The notes: generated by a model from the sequence alone, not told the origin. A DNA stretch of 64,000 nucleotides from Streptomyces cupreus (GCF_014257025.1 NZ_JACMSF010000004.1:62001-126000); one strand, 5' to 3'. Counted from the stretch's first letter, positions 36,859 through 45,417 are shown. Made by a program: numbers and translations.

Positions 36859-37377
36859 ATGAACGCACGCCCTGAGCAGCGCAAGGACGCCGTCGACGCG
36901 ATCATCGACCAGTGGGCGGCCGTGCGGCCCGACCTCGACACCGCCGCGATGGAGGTCTTCGGGCGCATCTCCCGCCTCGCCCGCACGATGCGCGACCGCA
37001 TGGAGAAGGCATACGCCCGCTTCGGGATCTCCCGGGGCGAGTTCGACGTGCTGGCGACCCTGCGGCGCTCCGGTGAGCCGTACACCCTCTCGCCGCGCCA
37101 GCTCTCGGCGACGCTGATGCTGACCACCGGGGGGATGACCGGCCGGCTGGACAAGCTGGAACGGGCGGGACTGCTACGGCGCTCCCCCGACCCGCACGAC
37201 CGTCGGGGGCTGCAAGTGACCCTGACCGAGCCGGGGTTGAGCCTGGTCGACCAGGCGGTCGGCGCGGGGCTCGCCCTCCAGACGGAGGCGCTCTCCGCCC
37301 TCAACGCCGAACAGGCCGGCCAACTGGCCGACCTGTTGAGGGAGTTGCTTGCGGGGACGGGGGAGTCCTCCCACTAG
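36859..37377 (+). CDS. MarR-family transcriptional regulator
   Basis: A 172-residue winged-helix dimer regulator. The recognition region reads SPRQLSATLMLTTGGMTGRL, LDKLERAGLLRR and the wing SPDPHDRRGLQVTLTEPG, the DxR...LT signature of MarR proteins. It should repress itself and the divergent EamA exporter through the palindrome at 36782-36807, with release by a small ligand. It ends seven bases from the convergent monooxygenase gene. Confidence 0.92.
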   Translation: MNARPEQRKDAVDAIIDQWAAVRPDLDTAAMEVFGRISRLARTMRDRMEKAYARFGISRGEFDVLATLRRSGEPYTLSPRQLSATLMLTTGGMTGRLDKLERAGLLRRSPDPHDRRGLQVTLTEPGLSLVDQAVGAGLALQTEALSALNAEQAGQLADLLRELLAGTGESSH

Positions 37378-37383
37378 GGCATC

Positions 37384-38910
37384 TCAGCGCGCCAGGGCGA
37401 TCCGCTCCCCCACATGCGCCTCCACCGCCGCCTCGACCTCGGCCGGGTCCGCGGCCTCCGCCGCCCAGGCCACGTATCCGTCGGGCCGTACCAGCACCGT
37501 CGTACCGCTGCCGCGGCCGCGGCCCGTGCGGCGCTCCACCGTGAGGCGGTCCTCCAGGCCCGTCTTGTCCGCGCACTCCTGCGGGGTGATCAGGACGAAC
37601 CGGCCGCCGCGCAGGGCCTCGTAGAGGCGGCCGCCCTCCAGGTCCACGTCGGCGGCCCGCGAGCCGACGAGGCGGTGGGCGCCCTCGGGGGCGGGGTACT
37701 TGACGTCGAGGCCGGTGATCTGGAGGGCCAGCCTGCGGCGGACGGGCGTGAGGGCGTTGACGGTACTCGCCAGCGCCGACCGCAGACCCATCGTCCAGGC
37801 GTATTTCGGCATGGCCAGCCGGATGAGGGCGCCGCTGCTGCGCATGGCCTTCGTGCCGATCGGATGACGCTCGGACTGGTAGGTGTCGAGCAGCGCGTCG
37901 TCCGCGCGCCCCTGGAGCACGGCGACGAGCTTCCAGCTCAGGTTGGCCGCGTCGTGCAGTCCGATGTTCATGCCCTGGCCGCCGGCCGGAGTGTGCACAT
38001 GCGCGGCGTCGCCGGCGAGGAAGACCCGGCCCACCCGGTAGGCGGGCGCCTGGCGTTCATCGCTGTGGAAGCGGGAGAGCCACTGGGCGTCGTGCATCCC
38101 GAAGTCGTGTCCCGCGGCACGCCGGGCGGTCTCCTTGACCTCCTCCAGGTGGAGCGGCTCATTCTCGGAAACGTCACGGTGCCAGGCGACGACGCGGTGG
38201 TAGCCGTCGCCGAAGGACGCGAAGAACACGAAGGCCTCTCCGCTCGTGTGCAGGGAGAGCACATCCTCGGGCGGCTGGGCGAGCCGGACGTCGGCGATGA
38301 GGACAGAACGGATGACGGAGCGGCCGGGGAAAGGCAGGCCGACGGCGTTGCGCACGGTGCTGCGCATCCCGTCGGCACCGACGAGGTACGCCGCCCGCAG
38401 CGCCTCGGTCTCCCCGCCGGGTCCGCGCGTCTCGACGGTGACACCGTCCGCGCCCTGGCTGACCCCGGTCACCTCGGTCTCGTACCGGAACCGCACCCCG
38501 GCCGCGACCGCGCGCCGCTGCAGCAGCTTCTCCGTCTCGTACTGCGGGAGGACAAGGAGGTGATTGAAACGGGAGGGGAGCGTGTCGAGCTCGATGGTGA
38601 GCCGACTGAAGAGGTTGAAGCGGTCCAGGCGCGTGCCGAGGCTGTCGGCCTCGTCGGAGAGCCCCCGGGCGTCGAGCAGTTCGAGGGTGCGGGCGTGCAC
38701 GACGATCGCACGGGAGAGGTTGCTGATCTTGTGCGGGCGCTTCTCGACGAGGGTGACGGGGACACCGGCGGCGGCGAGGTCGCCGGCCATCAGGAGACCG
38801 GTGGGGCCGCAGCCGACGACGATCACGGAGTGGGGGATGTTGTCGGCGCCCGGGTGGGGGGTGGTGTTCGGGTCGGTGTCGATACCGATGCCGGTGCCGG
38901 TGCCGTTCAT
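37384..38910 (-). CDS. FAD-dependent monooxygenase (PheA/TfdB type)
   Basis: A 508-residue class A flavin monooxygenase starting at ATG 38910. It has the dinucleotide-binding motif VVGCGPTGLLMAGDLA, a VEKRP strand end, LVGADGMRSTVR (the DG fingerprint) and FLAGDAAHVHTPAGGQGMN, followed by a thioredoxin-like C-terminal domain. The family hydroxylates phenolic or polyketide-like aromatics with NAD(P)H and oxygen. It is divergent from a TetR regulator with an array of operators between, so it is probably induced by its substrate and serves detoxification. Confidence 0.9.
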   Translation of the reverse strand: MNGTGTGIGIDTDPNTTPHPGADNIPHSVIVVGCGPTGLLMAGDLAAAGVPVTLVEKRPHKISNLSRAIVVHARTLELLDARGLSDEADSLGTRLDRFNLFSRLTIELDTLPSRFNHLLVLPQYETEKLLQRRAVAAGVRFRYETEVTGVSQGADGVTVETRGPGGETEALRAAYLVGADGMRSTVRNAVGLPFPGRSVIRSVLIADVRLAQPPEDVLSLHTSGEAFVFFASFGDGYHRVVAWHRDVSENEPLHLEEVKETARRAAGHDFGMHDAQWLSRFHSDERQAPAYRVGRVFLAGDAAHVHTPAGGQGMNIGLHDAANLSWKLVAVLQGRADDALLDTYQSERHPIGTKAMRSSGALIRLAMPKYAWTMGLRSALASTVNALTPVRRRLALQITGLDVKYPAPEGAHRLVGSRAADVDLEGGRLYEALRGGRFVLITPQECADKTGLEDRLTVERRTGRGRGSGTTVLVRPDGYVAWAAEAADPAEVEAAVEAHVGERIALAR

Positions 38911-38921
38911 GGTGGCCTCCT

Positions 38922-39040
38922 GTTGCCAACGCCTCCGGTTTGCCAACGCTTGTTGGCCAACGCTCGTTGACGACGATAGGACCGCCCTCGTTAAGAGTCA
39001 ACACTTGTTGGCCCACACGTGTTGGCCTACGCTTGTTGGC
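38922..39040. promoter_or_regulatory. TetR operator array
   Basis: GCCAACGCTTGTTGGC (38942-38957) is followed by related sites at 38955-38971, 38997-39012 (GTCAACACTTGTTGGC), 39011-39026 (GCCCACACGTGTTGGC) and 39025-39040 (GCCTACGCTTGTTGGC). The last abuts the TetR start codon. A half-like site is at 38924. Overlapping sites should give tight repression of both genes. Confidence 0.85.
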
Positions 39041-39640
39041 ATGACTGGAAATGAACGCAGAACCGTGACCGATACCGGGGGTGGCGGACGCCGCCGCTCG
39101 GAGACCACCCGCACCGCGATCCTCGCCGCGGCGCGCGAACGATTCGCAGCTGACGGCTATGAGCGGGCCACCATCCGGGCCATCGCCAAGGACGCGAACA
39201 TCGATCCGTCGATGGTGATGCGCTACTACGGCAACAAGGAGGGACTGTTCGCGGCAGCCGTCTCGGTCGACCTGAAACTGCCGGATCTGAGCAGACTGCC
39301 GCGCCCGGAGGTCGGCGAGGCGCTCGTGCTCCACTTCCTGCATCTGTGGGAGGAGAACGAGGTGCTCACGGCCCTGCTCCGGGTCGGTGTCACCAACCAG
39401 GCCGGGGCCGAGCGGATGCAGGGCATCTTCGGCGAGCAGTTGCTGCCGCTGGCCCGGCAGGTGTGCCCGGACCCCGAGCAGCACCCGACGCGGGCCGCGC
39501 TCATCGCGACGCAGCTGCTCGGTCTCGCGCTGACCCGTTATGTGCTGCGGCTGCCGCCGGCCGTGGCGCTGCGCGCCGAGGAGGTGGTGGCATGGCTGGC
39601 GCCGACGGTGCAGCGGTATCTGACGGCTCCGAACCCATGA
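39041..39640 (+). CDS. TetR-family transcriptional regulator
   Basis: A 199-residue regulator beginning at ATG 39041. The DNA-binding domain RTAILAAARERFAADGYE, ATIRAIAKDANIDPSMVMRY, YYGNKEGLF is classical, and the C-terminal helical domain is of the AefR/PsrA-like kind. It is divergent from the FAD monooxygenase and probably controls it and itself. The start codon sits directly against an operator, so no ribosome site is visible: translation may be leaderless. Confidence 0.92.
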   Translation: MTGNERRTVTDTGGGGRRRSETTRTAILAAARERFAADGYERATIRAIAKDANIDPSMVMRYYGNKEGLFAAAVSVDLKLPDLSRLPRPEVGEALVLHFLHLWEENEVLTALLRVGVTNQAGAERMQGIFGEQLLPLARQVCPDPEQHPTRAALIATQLLGLALTRYVLRLPPAVALRAEEVVAWLAPTVQRYLTAPNP

Positions 39641-39846
39641 GCGCGGAGGAGACTCCGGAGACGGCCGAGGCCGAAGCCGAAGTAGATCCGGAGCCGGAGT
39701 CCGAGCCGGAAGAGGAGCCGGAGACGCAGAAAGCGCCGCCCCCGGCGTACGGCGGTCTGCGCGTACATGCCGTGGGGGCGGCGCCCTCCAGGAGAACGGG
39801 AGAGGTCAGGCCTTCGCCGGGGCCTTCGCCTTCGGCTTGGTCCTGA
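39637..39846 (+). CDS. possible small acidic protein
   Basis: A 69-codon frame whose ATG overlaps the TetR stop (ATGA). The first 30 residues are Glu/Pro/Ala repeats (EAEAEVDPEPESEPEEEPE); the rest is low in complexity. It overlaps the convergent gene by 41 bases. Coupling supports it; composition does not. Function unknown and existence doubtful. Confidence 0.3.
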   Translation: MSAEETPETAEAEAEVDPEPESEPEEEPETQKAPPPAYGGLRVHAVGAAPSRRTGEVRPSPGPSPSAWS

Positions 39847-40078
39847 CGCGGTGGGCCTCCGCCGAGCGGTCCAGGACCATGACGAGGCCCGTGATGACCG
39901 CGAACAGGGCGATCGGGGCCACGACGAACAGACCCAGCGTCTCGACGACGCTGAGGCCGGAGCCGGGGTCGTCACCGTCGTCGCGGTTCAGCGCGAGCGC
40001 GGGGGACGACATGAGCAGCATCATCAGCGTCGTACCGGCGGCCAGGGCGCCGGCGCGCAGGGCGTTCTTCTTGTCCAC
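39806..40078 (-). CDS. small membrane protein
   Basis: A 90-residue protein from GTG 40078 (MDKKNALRAGALAAGTTLMM). It has a signal-type hydrophobic segment ending SSPALAL, a short acidic loop NRDDGDDPGSG, a second membrane helix (LGLFVVAPIALFAVITGLVM) and a basic Lys/Ala-rich tail. No family recognised; small two-helix proteins like this are common and uncharacterised in Streptomyces. Confidence 0.65.
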   Translation of the reverse strand: MDKKNALRAGALAAGTTLMMLLMSSPALALNRDDGDDPGSGLSVVETLGLFVVAPIALFAVITGLVMVLDRSAEAHRVRTKPKAKAPAKA

Positions 40079-40185
40079 GGTGCCAAAAGTATCGAACGCC
40101 GGATGGGGGCGCTCGTCCGGGGGTGCCCTTGGCTGCCGCCGGCGCTGGAGTGACGGCAGGTGGGTCACGCAGCCCGGCGGCTCCC

Positions 40186-40285
40186 CAGCCCGTCCGGCGT
40201 TTGAGGACGAGGCCCTTCGGGGCCGACAGCGGCGGTCCGGGGGCAGAGCCCCCGGGGATGGGACGGGTAGGGGCGACGGGGGCGG
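40186..40285. repeat. dispersed intergenic repeat, copy 2
   Basis: Reverse orientation relative to 3687-3815: starts CAGCCCGTCCGGCGTTTGAG, then AGGCCCTTCGGGGCC and GGGGGCAGAGCCCCCGGGG hairpins, and ends at the malQ stop codon. It may double as the malQ terminator. Confidence 0.75.
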
Positions 40286-40286
40286 A

Positions 40287-42383
40287 TCAGCCCGCCCGCA
40301 TCACGTCCACCAGCGCATGCAGCCTCGGTGAAGCCGCCAGTTCCTCCAATGTCACCGGCCTTCCCTCCGCGTCCGCGATCGGCAGGCGCCAGTTCGGGTA
40401 CTGGTCCCATGTGCCGGGGAGGTTCTGGGGGCGGCGGTCGCCGACCGTGTCGGGGAGCCAGAGGCCGACCATGCGGGCCGGGGTGCGCAGCAGAAAGCGG
40501 TGGAGGGCCTGGATCTCGGCCTCCTCCTGGGACGTACCGTGTCCCCCACCCGTGCCGTGCAGCAGGCCGAGCCGGGCCAGCAGGGCCAGCCACTCCCCCG
40601 TGTCGGCGGCGGCCTCGGCGCGTTCCTCCTCCAGGGAACGGGTCAGCAGGCCCAGGCGGTGGCGGAGTTCGACATGGTCGCCGGTGAGGCGGGCGGCCGT
40701 GGAAGGCAGGTCGTGGGTCGTGGCGGTGGCCAGACAGTCGGACCGCCACTGTTCGGGCGGCAGCGGACGGCCGTCGCCCTCCCAGTCCCGCTCGAACCAC
40801 AGCACGGATGTGCCGAGCACCCCCCGCGCCCGCAGCGCCTCGCGCACACCGGGCTCCACCGTGCCCAGGTCCTCCCCGATCACCAACGCCCCGGCACGGG
40901 AGGCCTCCAGCACGAGGATCGCGAGCATGGCCTCGGCGTCGTAGCGGACGTAGGTGCCGTCCGTGGGCGGATGCCCCTGGGGGACCCACCAGAGCCGGAA
41001 CAGGCCCATGACGTGGTCGATGCGCAGGGCGCCCGCGTACCGGAAGAGGGCCTTGAGCAGTCGGCGGTACGGCGTGTAGCCGGACTGGGCGAGGCGGTCG
41101 GGGCGCCAGGGCGGCAGGCCCCAGTCCTGGCCGCGGGCGTTGAAGGCGTCCGGAGGCGCGCCGACCGACATCCCGGCGGCGAAGTACTCCTGCTGCGCCC
41201 AGGCGTCGGCGCCGTCGGGATGCACGCCGACCGCGAGGTCGTGCACGATCCCGACCGGCATCCCGGCCTCACGGGCGGTGCGCTGCGCGGCGGTGAGCTG
41301 GGCGTCGGTGAGCCAGGCGAGCAGCGAGTGGAAGTCGACGCGGTCCATCAACTCGCTCCGGGCACGGGCGGTTTCCGCGGACCGGGGATCGCGCAGCTCC
41401 TCCGGCCAGCGCCGCCAGTCGGAGCCGTGCACCTCGGCGAGCGCGCACCAGGTGGCGTGGTCCTCCAGCGCCTGTCCCTCCTCGGCGAGGAAGTCGGCGT
41501 AGGCGGCGCGCCGGCCGGGCCCGAGCGGCACCTCGCGGACCAGTTCCAGCGCCTCCCGCTTCAGCTCCCACACCGCGTCCCGGTCGATCAGCGCGCCCTT
41601 CTCCAGCACCGACTCGCGCAGCCGGTCGGCGCGTTCCAGCAGCGCCCGTACCCGCTCGTGGTCCTCGCCACGGCCGTACTCCGGGATGTCCTCGACGCGC
41701 AGATGCACCGGGTCGGGGAAGCGGCGTGAGGAGGGGCGGTAGGGGGAGGGATCGGTGGGTGCGCCGGGTACGGCCGCGTGCAGCGGGTTGACCTGGACGA
41801 ACCCCATGCCGAGCGTCCGCCCGGCCCAGCCGGCGAGTTCGGCGAGGTCACCGAGGTCTCCCATGCCCCAGGAGCGCCGGGAGAGCAGGGAGTAGAGCTG
41901 GACGAGGAGTCCGTGGGAGCGTCCGGCGGTGGCGGGCAGCCGGGCTGGGGCGACGACGAGGTGGGCGGTGGCGCCCCGGCCGTCGGGGGCCGTCGCGGTC
42001 AGCCGGTGGACACCGGGCGGGAGACGGTCGGCGGCGGCGCGGGTTTCGCCCTGCTCGGTCTCGACGCGCAGCCGGGTGCCGGGCGGCAGTGCGGTGAGCG
42101 CGGCGGGTGGAGCGGAGTCGGCCCAGTGCACCACCGTCGGGGGCAGCAGCCGTTCGCGCAGTTCGCGTTCGCGTGCGGTGAGAGCGCGCCGTACGGCCTC
42201 GGGAGTGCTCACGTCGACGTCGAGCGCGGTCAGCGCGAGCGTGAGCGCGGTGGCCGAGGCCCGGACCGTGCGGTCCGGGGAGGGTCGGTAGGAGGTGGCG
42301 ACGCCGAGCAGTTCGGCGAGCCGGGACAGATCTTCCGAGGGGGCGTCCTCGGACGGGGGTTCGGCCGACCGCTGCTCTGCCAT
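40287..42383 (-). CDS. malQ: 4-alpha-glucanotransferase (GH77, amylomaltase)
   Basis: A 698-residue GH77 enzyme that transfers alpha-1,4-glucan segments between maltodextrins in the cytoplasm. Catalytic residues: nucleophile Asp456 in RIDHVMG, acid/base Glu504 in IGEDLG, and stabilising Asp558 in TTHDLPS. An N-terminal extension of about 150 residues (beta-rich MalQ_N type) precedes the barrel, which opens with LLVQLYSLLSRRSWGMGDLG. It directly abuts a small upstream frame (stop at 42384, malQ ATG at 42383). The dispersed intergenic repeat follows immediately. Confidence 0.95.
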   Translation of the reverse strand: MAEQRSAEPPSEDAPSEDLSRLAELLGVATSYRPSPDRTVRASATALTLALTALDVDVSTPEAVRRALTARERELRERLLPPTVVHWADSAPPAALTALPPGTRLRVETEQGETRAAADRLPPGVHRLTATAPDGRGATAHLVVAPARLPATAGRSHGLLVQLYSLLSRRSWGMGDLGDLAELAGWAGRTLGMGFVQVNPLHAAVPGAPTDPSPYRPSSRRFPDPVHLRVEDIPEYGRGEDHERVRALLERADRLRESVLEKGALIDRDAVWELKREALELVREVPLGPGRRAAYADFLAEEGQALEDHATWCALAEVHGSDWRRWPEELRDPRSAETARARSELMDRVDFHSLLAWLTDAQLTAAQRTAREAGMPVGIVHDLAVGVHPDGADAWAQQEYFAAGMSVGAPPDAFNARGQDWGLPPWRPDRLAQSGYTPYRRLLKALFRYAGALRIDHVMGLFRLWWVPQGHPPTDGTYVRYDAEAMLAILVLEASRAGALVIGEDLGTVEPGVREALRARGVLGTSVLWFERDWEGDGRPLPPEQWRSDCLATATTHDLPSTAARLTGDHVELRHRLGLLTRSLEEERAEAAADTGEWLALLARLGLLHGTGGGHGTSQEEAEIQALHRFLLRTPARMVGLWLPDTVGDRRPQNLPGTWDQYPNWRLPIADAEGRPVTLEELAASPRLHALVDVMRAG

Positions 42384-42635
42384 CTATGGCCTCGTGGTGT
42401 CCGTGTCGACGCGGTAGCCCTCACCGGTCAGCGGCGGCTCACTGGTCAGCGGCCGCGCCTCGTACAGCGGCGGCTCACTGGTCAGGGGCTCGGCGTCGGG
42501 CAGAGGAGGTTCGCTGGTCAATGGGGGTTCGGCGCAGGCGCTCTCCGCGCTGAAGACGCACACGTGCGGTTCGGGCTCGGTGAGCGCCTCGGGTTTGGAC
42601 AGGGCGGAGAGCAGAAGGTGTGCCGATGCGGCCAC
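42384..42635 (-). CDS. small protein with LTSEPPL repeats, coupled to malQ
   Basis: An 83-codon frame from GTG 42635, preceded by a strong AAGGAGG at seven bases and ending flush against malQ, so it is probably translated. After a short hydrophobic start (MAASAHLLLSALSK) it contains two cysteines (VCVFSAESAC) and then three LTSEPPL repeats followed by LTGEGYRVDTDTTRP. The DNA has matching direct repeats. No known family. It could be a leader peptide affecting malQ translation or a small unknown product. Confidence 0.6.
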   Translation of the reverse strand: MAASAHLLLSALSKPEALTEPEPHVCVFSAESACAEPPLTSEPPLPDAEPLTSEPPLYEARPLTSEPPLTGEGYRVDTDTTRP

Positions 42636-42707
42636 GGGGGCCTCCTTGTCGAGTACGGCGACCTACGGCCTGTCCTGCGGCTACGCGGGGCAGGCCCTTG
42701 GGGGTTA

Positions 42708-42869
42708 GAGCCTGGGTCACATTCCCGGTCGGATCAGCGCGCGGCGTCTGGTGCGTGCGGTCGCAAGGCGCCGGAGCGCCCTCGTGGCGGAGCCACGTGG
42801 GCGTTTCGGCAACGCGGCGAACGTGCGTGCCAGGCGTCGCGAGCCCGGCCGGGGATGTGACCCAGGCTC
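42708..42869. mobile_element. MITE, copy 2 (162 bp)
   Basis: Ends GAGCCTGGGTCACAT and its complement, with two mismatches over about 25 bp between arms. Flanks are TTA (left) and TCA (right), a degenerate TNA duplication. The interior matches copy 1 closely (GCGCGGCGTCTGGTGCGTGC, then GGAGCGCCCTCGTGGCGG) but lacks its 18 extra bases. No transposase. Confidence 0.87.
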
Positions 42870-43040
42870 TCAACGCAGCCCTACCCAGCGGGCGCGACGG
42901 CAGACGTGTCCGGGGAGACAACGTGCCTGTCGTCACATTCTGCCCCGCCGCGGCAGCTCCAGACTGGGGCAAGTCCGCCACGAGAGCCACTCCCGTCGAG
43001 GCCCCCGGCAGCGGGGCTCGACGCGGTGTCGAGCGGTCGT

Positions 43041-43066
43041 GAACCGGTCCCGTCCGGCCGGTCGAT
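43041..43066 (+). promoter_or_regulatory. ECF-type promoter of second sigma operon
   Basis: GAACC (43041-43045), 17 bases, CGAT (43063-43066). The GTG start of the sigma gene lies ten bases downstream, so the transcript may be leaderless or the true start may be ATG 43094. Confidence 0.5.
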
Positions 43067-43075
43067 AGACGGGGT

Positions 43076-43693
43076 GTGAGACTGTTCCGCCCCATGGGGG
43101 GCCATCGGGAGAAGGACGAGTCGGACGCGGCCCTGCTGCGTGCCGTCGCGGCCGGGGACTCGGCGGCGATGGCCGCGCTGTACGACCGGCACGCGGGCTG
43201 GCTGCACGTCCGGCTGACCCGGCGCTGCGCGGACCCCGAGGTCGTACGCGAAGTGCTGCAGGATACCTTCGTCACCGTGTGGCGGTCGGCCGAGGCGCAC
43301 CGCGGCGAGGAGGCGGGCGGCTGGCTGTGGACCATCGCCGCGCGCCGGATGGTCGACGCGCGCCGGGCGCAGGAGCGGGCCGCGCGCCTGGAGACCACGC
43401 CGATCGACGAGACACGGACCGGGTACGAACCCGCCGCGGCCATGCCGTCGGCGGAGGAGCGAGTGCTGGCGGGTCTGGAGTACGGCGATGTCGGCACCGC
43501 CCTCGACCGGATCTCGCCGGAGCTGCGCGAGGTGCTGCGCGCGACGGTGGTCGACGGTCTGACCACCCGGGAGACGGCCCGGCTGCTCGGCATCCCCGAG
43601 GGCACCGTCAAGTCCCGGGCGATGCGCGCCCGTACCGAACTGCGCGCGGCGCTGGCCCAGTTGACCCCGTCCCCGTTGGGAGGCCCGGCATGA
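43076..43693 (+). CDS. ECF RNA polymerase sigma factor
   Basis: A 205-residue ECF sigma factor. Region 2 includes DAALLRAVAAGDSAAMAAL and VREVLQDTFVTVWRSAEAH; region 4 has LDRISPELREVLRATVVDGL and TARLLGIPEGTVKSRAMRAR. Start GTG 43076 is followed by an alternative ATG 43094 (MGGHREKDES). The stop overlaps the anti-sigma ATG (ATGA), so the pair is coupled and the downstream ABC genes are probably in the same operon. Confidence 0.92.
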   Translation: MRLFRPMGGHREKDESDAALLRAVAAGDSAAMAALYDRHAGWLHVRLTRRCADPEVVREVLQDTFVTVWRSAEAHRGEEAGGWLWTIAARRMVDARRAQERAARLETTPIDETRTGYEPAAAMPSAEERVLAGLEYGDVGTALDRISPELREVLRATVVDGLTTRETARLLGIPEGTVKSRAMRARTELRAALAQLTPSPLGGPA

Positions 43694-44607
43694 CCGACTG
43701 GCACGCACCCGACGACCTGGTCGCCCGCTACACCGACGGCTCCCTGCCGGACTCGGACGCCTGGTCGCTGGAGAAGCATCTGGAGAGCTGCACGGGCTGC
43801 GCGACACGCGTGTCCAGGGCGGTCGCCGCGACGGCGACGGGCGCCGTCCTGGCGGACGTACGCCAGGCGGTAGTGGGGGCAGCCCCGACAGAGCAGGCGC
43901 ACACGGCGGCGGCCGGGGACGGGCTCCTCGCCCACGCCCGCCTCTGGAGCTCCCGCCATCTCGTTCCGCCCGTCGCCGATTCCCGGTGGGCGCGGGTGCT
44001 GTGGGCCGCCGGGCCCGCGGTGCGCGGGGCATGGCTGCCGGCCGTGCTGCTCGTGGGGATCGGTGCGATGGCCCTCGCCTACGGCGCCGACTTCGCGGGC
44101 GCCCGCCCCCTGCTCCTCGCCCTCGCCCCCGTCGTACCGGTCGCCGGAGTCGCCCTGTCCTTCGGCGCCCACGCGGACCCGCTGCACGAGCTGACCGCGT
44201 CGACCCCGTCGGCCGGACTGCGCCTGGTGCTGACGCGAACCGCCGTCGTCCTTGCGGTGAGCCTTCCGCTGCTGACCCTCGCCGGTCTCGCGCTGCCGTC
44301 CTACGGCGGCCCGGGTGCGGCGGCCTGGCTGCTGCCCGGGCTCGCGCTGACGCTGGCCTCGCTGGCCCTCGGCGGCTGGCTGGGGCTGCGGGCCGCGACG
44401 GCGGTGACCGGCGGCGGCTGGCTGTGCGCCGTACTCGCGCCGGCGCTTTCGCCCCCCGACGGCGCGGTGTCCGCGGCGCTGACGCACCAGACCTCCGCCT
44501 ACCTCGGCGGCGCCCCCGCGCAGGGCGCCTGGGCGGCGGCCGCCGTCGTGTGCGCGGCCCTGCTGGCCGCGCGCGGCACCGCGTACGACCGCCTCGAACG
44601 GCGCTGA
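43690..44607 (+). CDS. zinc-finger anti-sigma factor, membrane-anchored
   Basis: A 305-residue protein. The N-terminal zinc anti-sigma domain has H-x3-C-x2-C as HLESCTGC (about 35-42), which would bind and silence the coupled ECF sigma factor. It is followed by about six hydrophobic segments (WLPAVLLVGIGAMALAYGA onward), more than the usual single helix, so this is a polytopic variant that may sense a membrane or transport state. It precedes an ABC ATPase and two permease-like genes, suggesting that sigma factor and transporter form one circuit. Confidence 0.88.
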   Translation: MTDWHAPDDLVARYTDGSLPDSDAWSLEKHLESCTGCATRVSRAVAATATGAVLADVRQAVVGAAPTEQAHTAAAGDGLLAHARLWSSRHLVPPVADSRWARVLWAAGPAVRGAWLPAVLLVGIGAMALAYGADFAGARPLLLALAPVVPVAGVALSFGAHADPLHELTASTPSAGLRLVLTRTAVVLAVSLPLLTLAGLALPSYGGPGAAAWLLPGLALTLASLALGGWLGLRAATAVTGGGWLCAVLAPALSPPDGAVSAALTHQTSAYLGGAPAQGAWAAAAVVCAALLAARGTAYDRLERR

Positions 44608-44637
44608 CACACGTAACTCCCTTTCCCAGGAGCCCTC

Positions 44638-45417
44638 TTGACCACGATCCAGGTGGCCGGTCTGCATGTCCGGCACCGCAAGACAGTCGCCCTCGACTCG
44701 CTCGACCTCGACTTCGGTCCCGGTGTGCACGGTCTGCTCGGCCCGAACGGCGCGGGCAAGACCTCGCTGATCCGGGTCCTCGCCACCGTCGCCGCCCCGA
44801 CCGGCGGCCGGGTGGAGATGCTCGGCGAGGACATCGGCGACCCGCGCGGACGGGCCGCGGTCCGGCGCAGGCTGGGCTATCTGCCGCAGGAGTTCGGCTA
44901 CTACCCGGGCTTCACCGTCCGCGAGTTCGTCGCCTACATGGCGTGGCTGAAGGAGATGCCCGCCGCCGACACCCCGGCCGCCGTCGAACGGGCCGTCGCC
45001 CGGGTCGGGCTCGCCGACCGGATCGACGCGAAGATCAAGACACTGTCCGGCGGCATGGTCCGCCGGGTCGGCATCGCGCAGGCCATCGTCAACGAGCCGA
45101 AGGTGCTGTTCCTGGACGAGCCGACCGCGGGCCTCGACCCCGAGCAGCGGGTGGAGTTCCGCGAGATGCTGCGCGAACTGGGCGCCACGGCCACCGTCCT
45201 GGTCTCCACGCACCTGGTGGAGGACGTGGCCGCCGCCTGCACGGAGGTCACCCTCATCGCCGCGGGCCGCCTCGCCTACCGCGGCACCCCCGACTCCCTG
45301 ACCGCCCTCGGCACGACGGCGGACGGCATCGGCGACAACCCGATCGAGCGCGGCTATACGGCGGCCCTGCGCGCCCACCGCGAGTCCGCGGCCGTACGGG
45401 AGGTGGCGGCGCGATGA
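44638..45417 (+). CDS. ABC transporter ATP-binding protein
   Basis: A 259-residue ATPase with a TTG start at 44638 (CAGGAGCC six bases upstream). Walker A is GPNGAGKTS (35-43), the signature LSGGMVRRVGIAQA and Walker B LFLDEPTAGLDPEQ are intact, followed by STHLVEDVAAAC. Of the multidrug/bacitracin-exporter type. Its stop overlaps the next ATG (ATGA). It powers the adjacent permease. Confidence 0.93.
   Translation: MTTIQVAGLHVRHRKTVALDSLDLDFGPGVHGLLGPNGAGKTSLIRVLATVAAPTGGRVEMLGEDIGDPRGRAAVRRRLGYLPQEFGYYPGFTVREFVAYMAWLKEMPAADTPAAVERAVARVGLADRIDAKIKTLSGGMVRRVGIAQAIVNEPKVLFLDEPTAGLDPEQRVEFREMLRELGATATVLVSTHLVEDVAAACTEVTLIAAGRLAYRGTPDSLTALGTTADGIGDNPIERGYTAALRAHRESAAVREVAAR

Larger units (their letters stand above)
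42636..43075. other. 440-base region holding a MITE and an ECF promoter
   Basis: Between the small gene (minus) and the sigma gene (plus). It contains MITE copy 2 (42708-42869) and an ECF-type promoter at 43041-43066. I see nothing else convincing in 42870-43040. Confidence 0.6.

Noticed and set aside
42475..45378. Very long minus-strand open frame across the MITE, sigma, anti-sigma and ABC genes
   Set aside because: Shadow of the plus-strand operon; low-complexity translation with no domain. The part over the MITE resembles the in-frame insert only because the element is the same.
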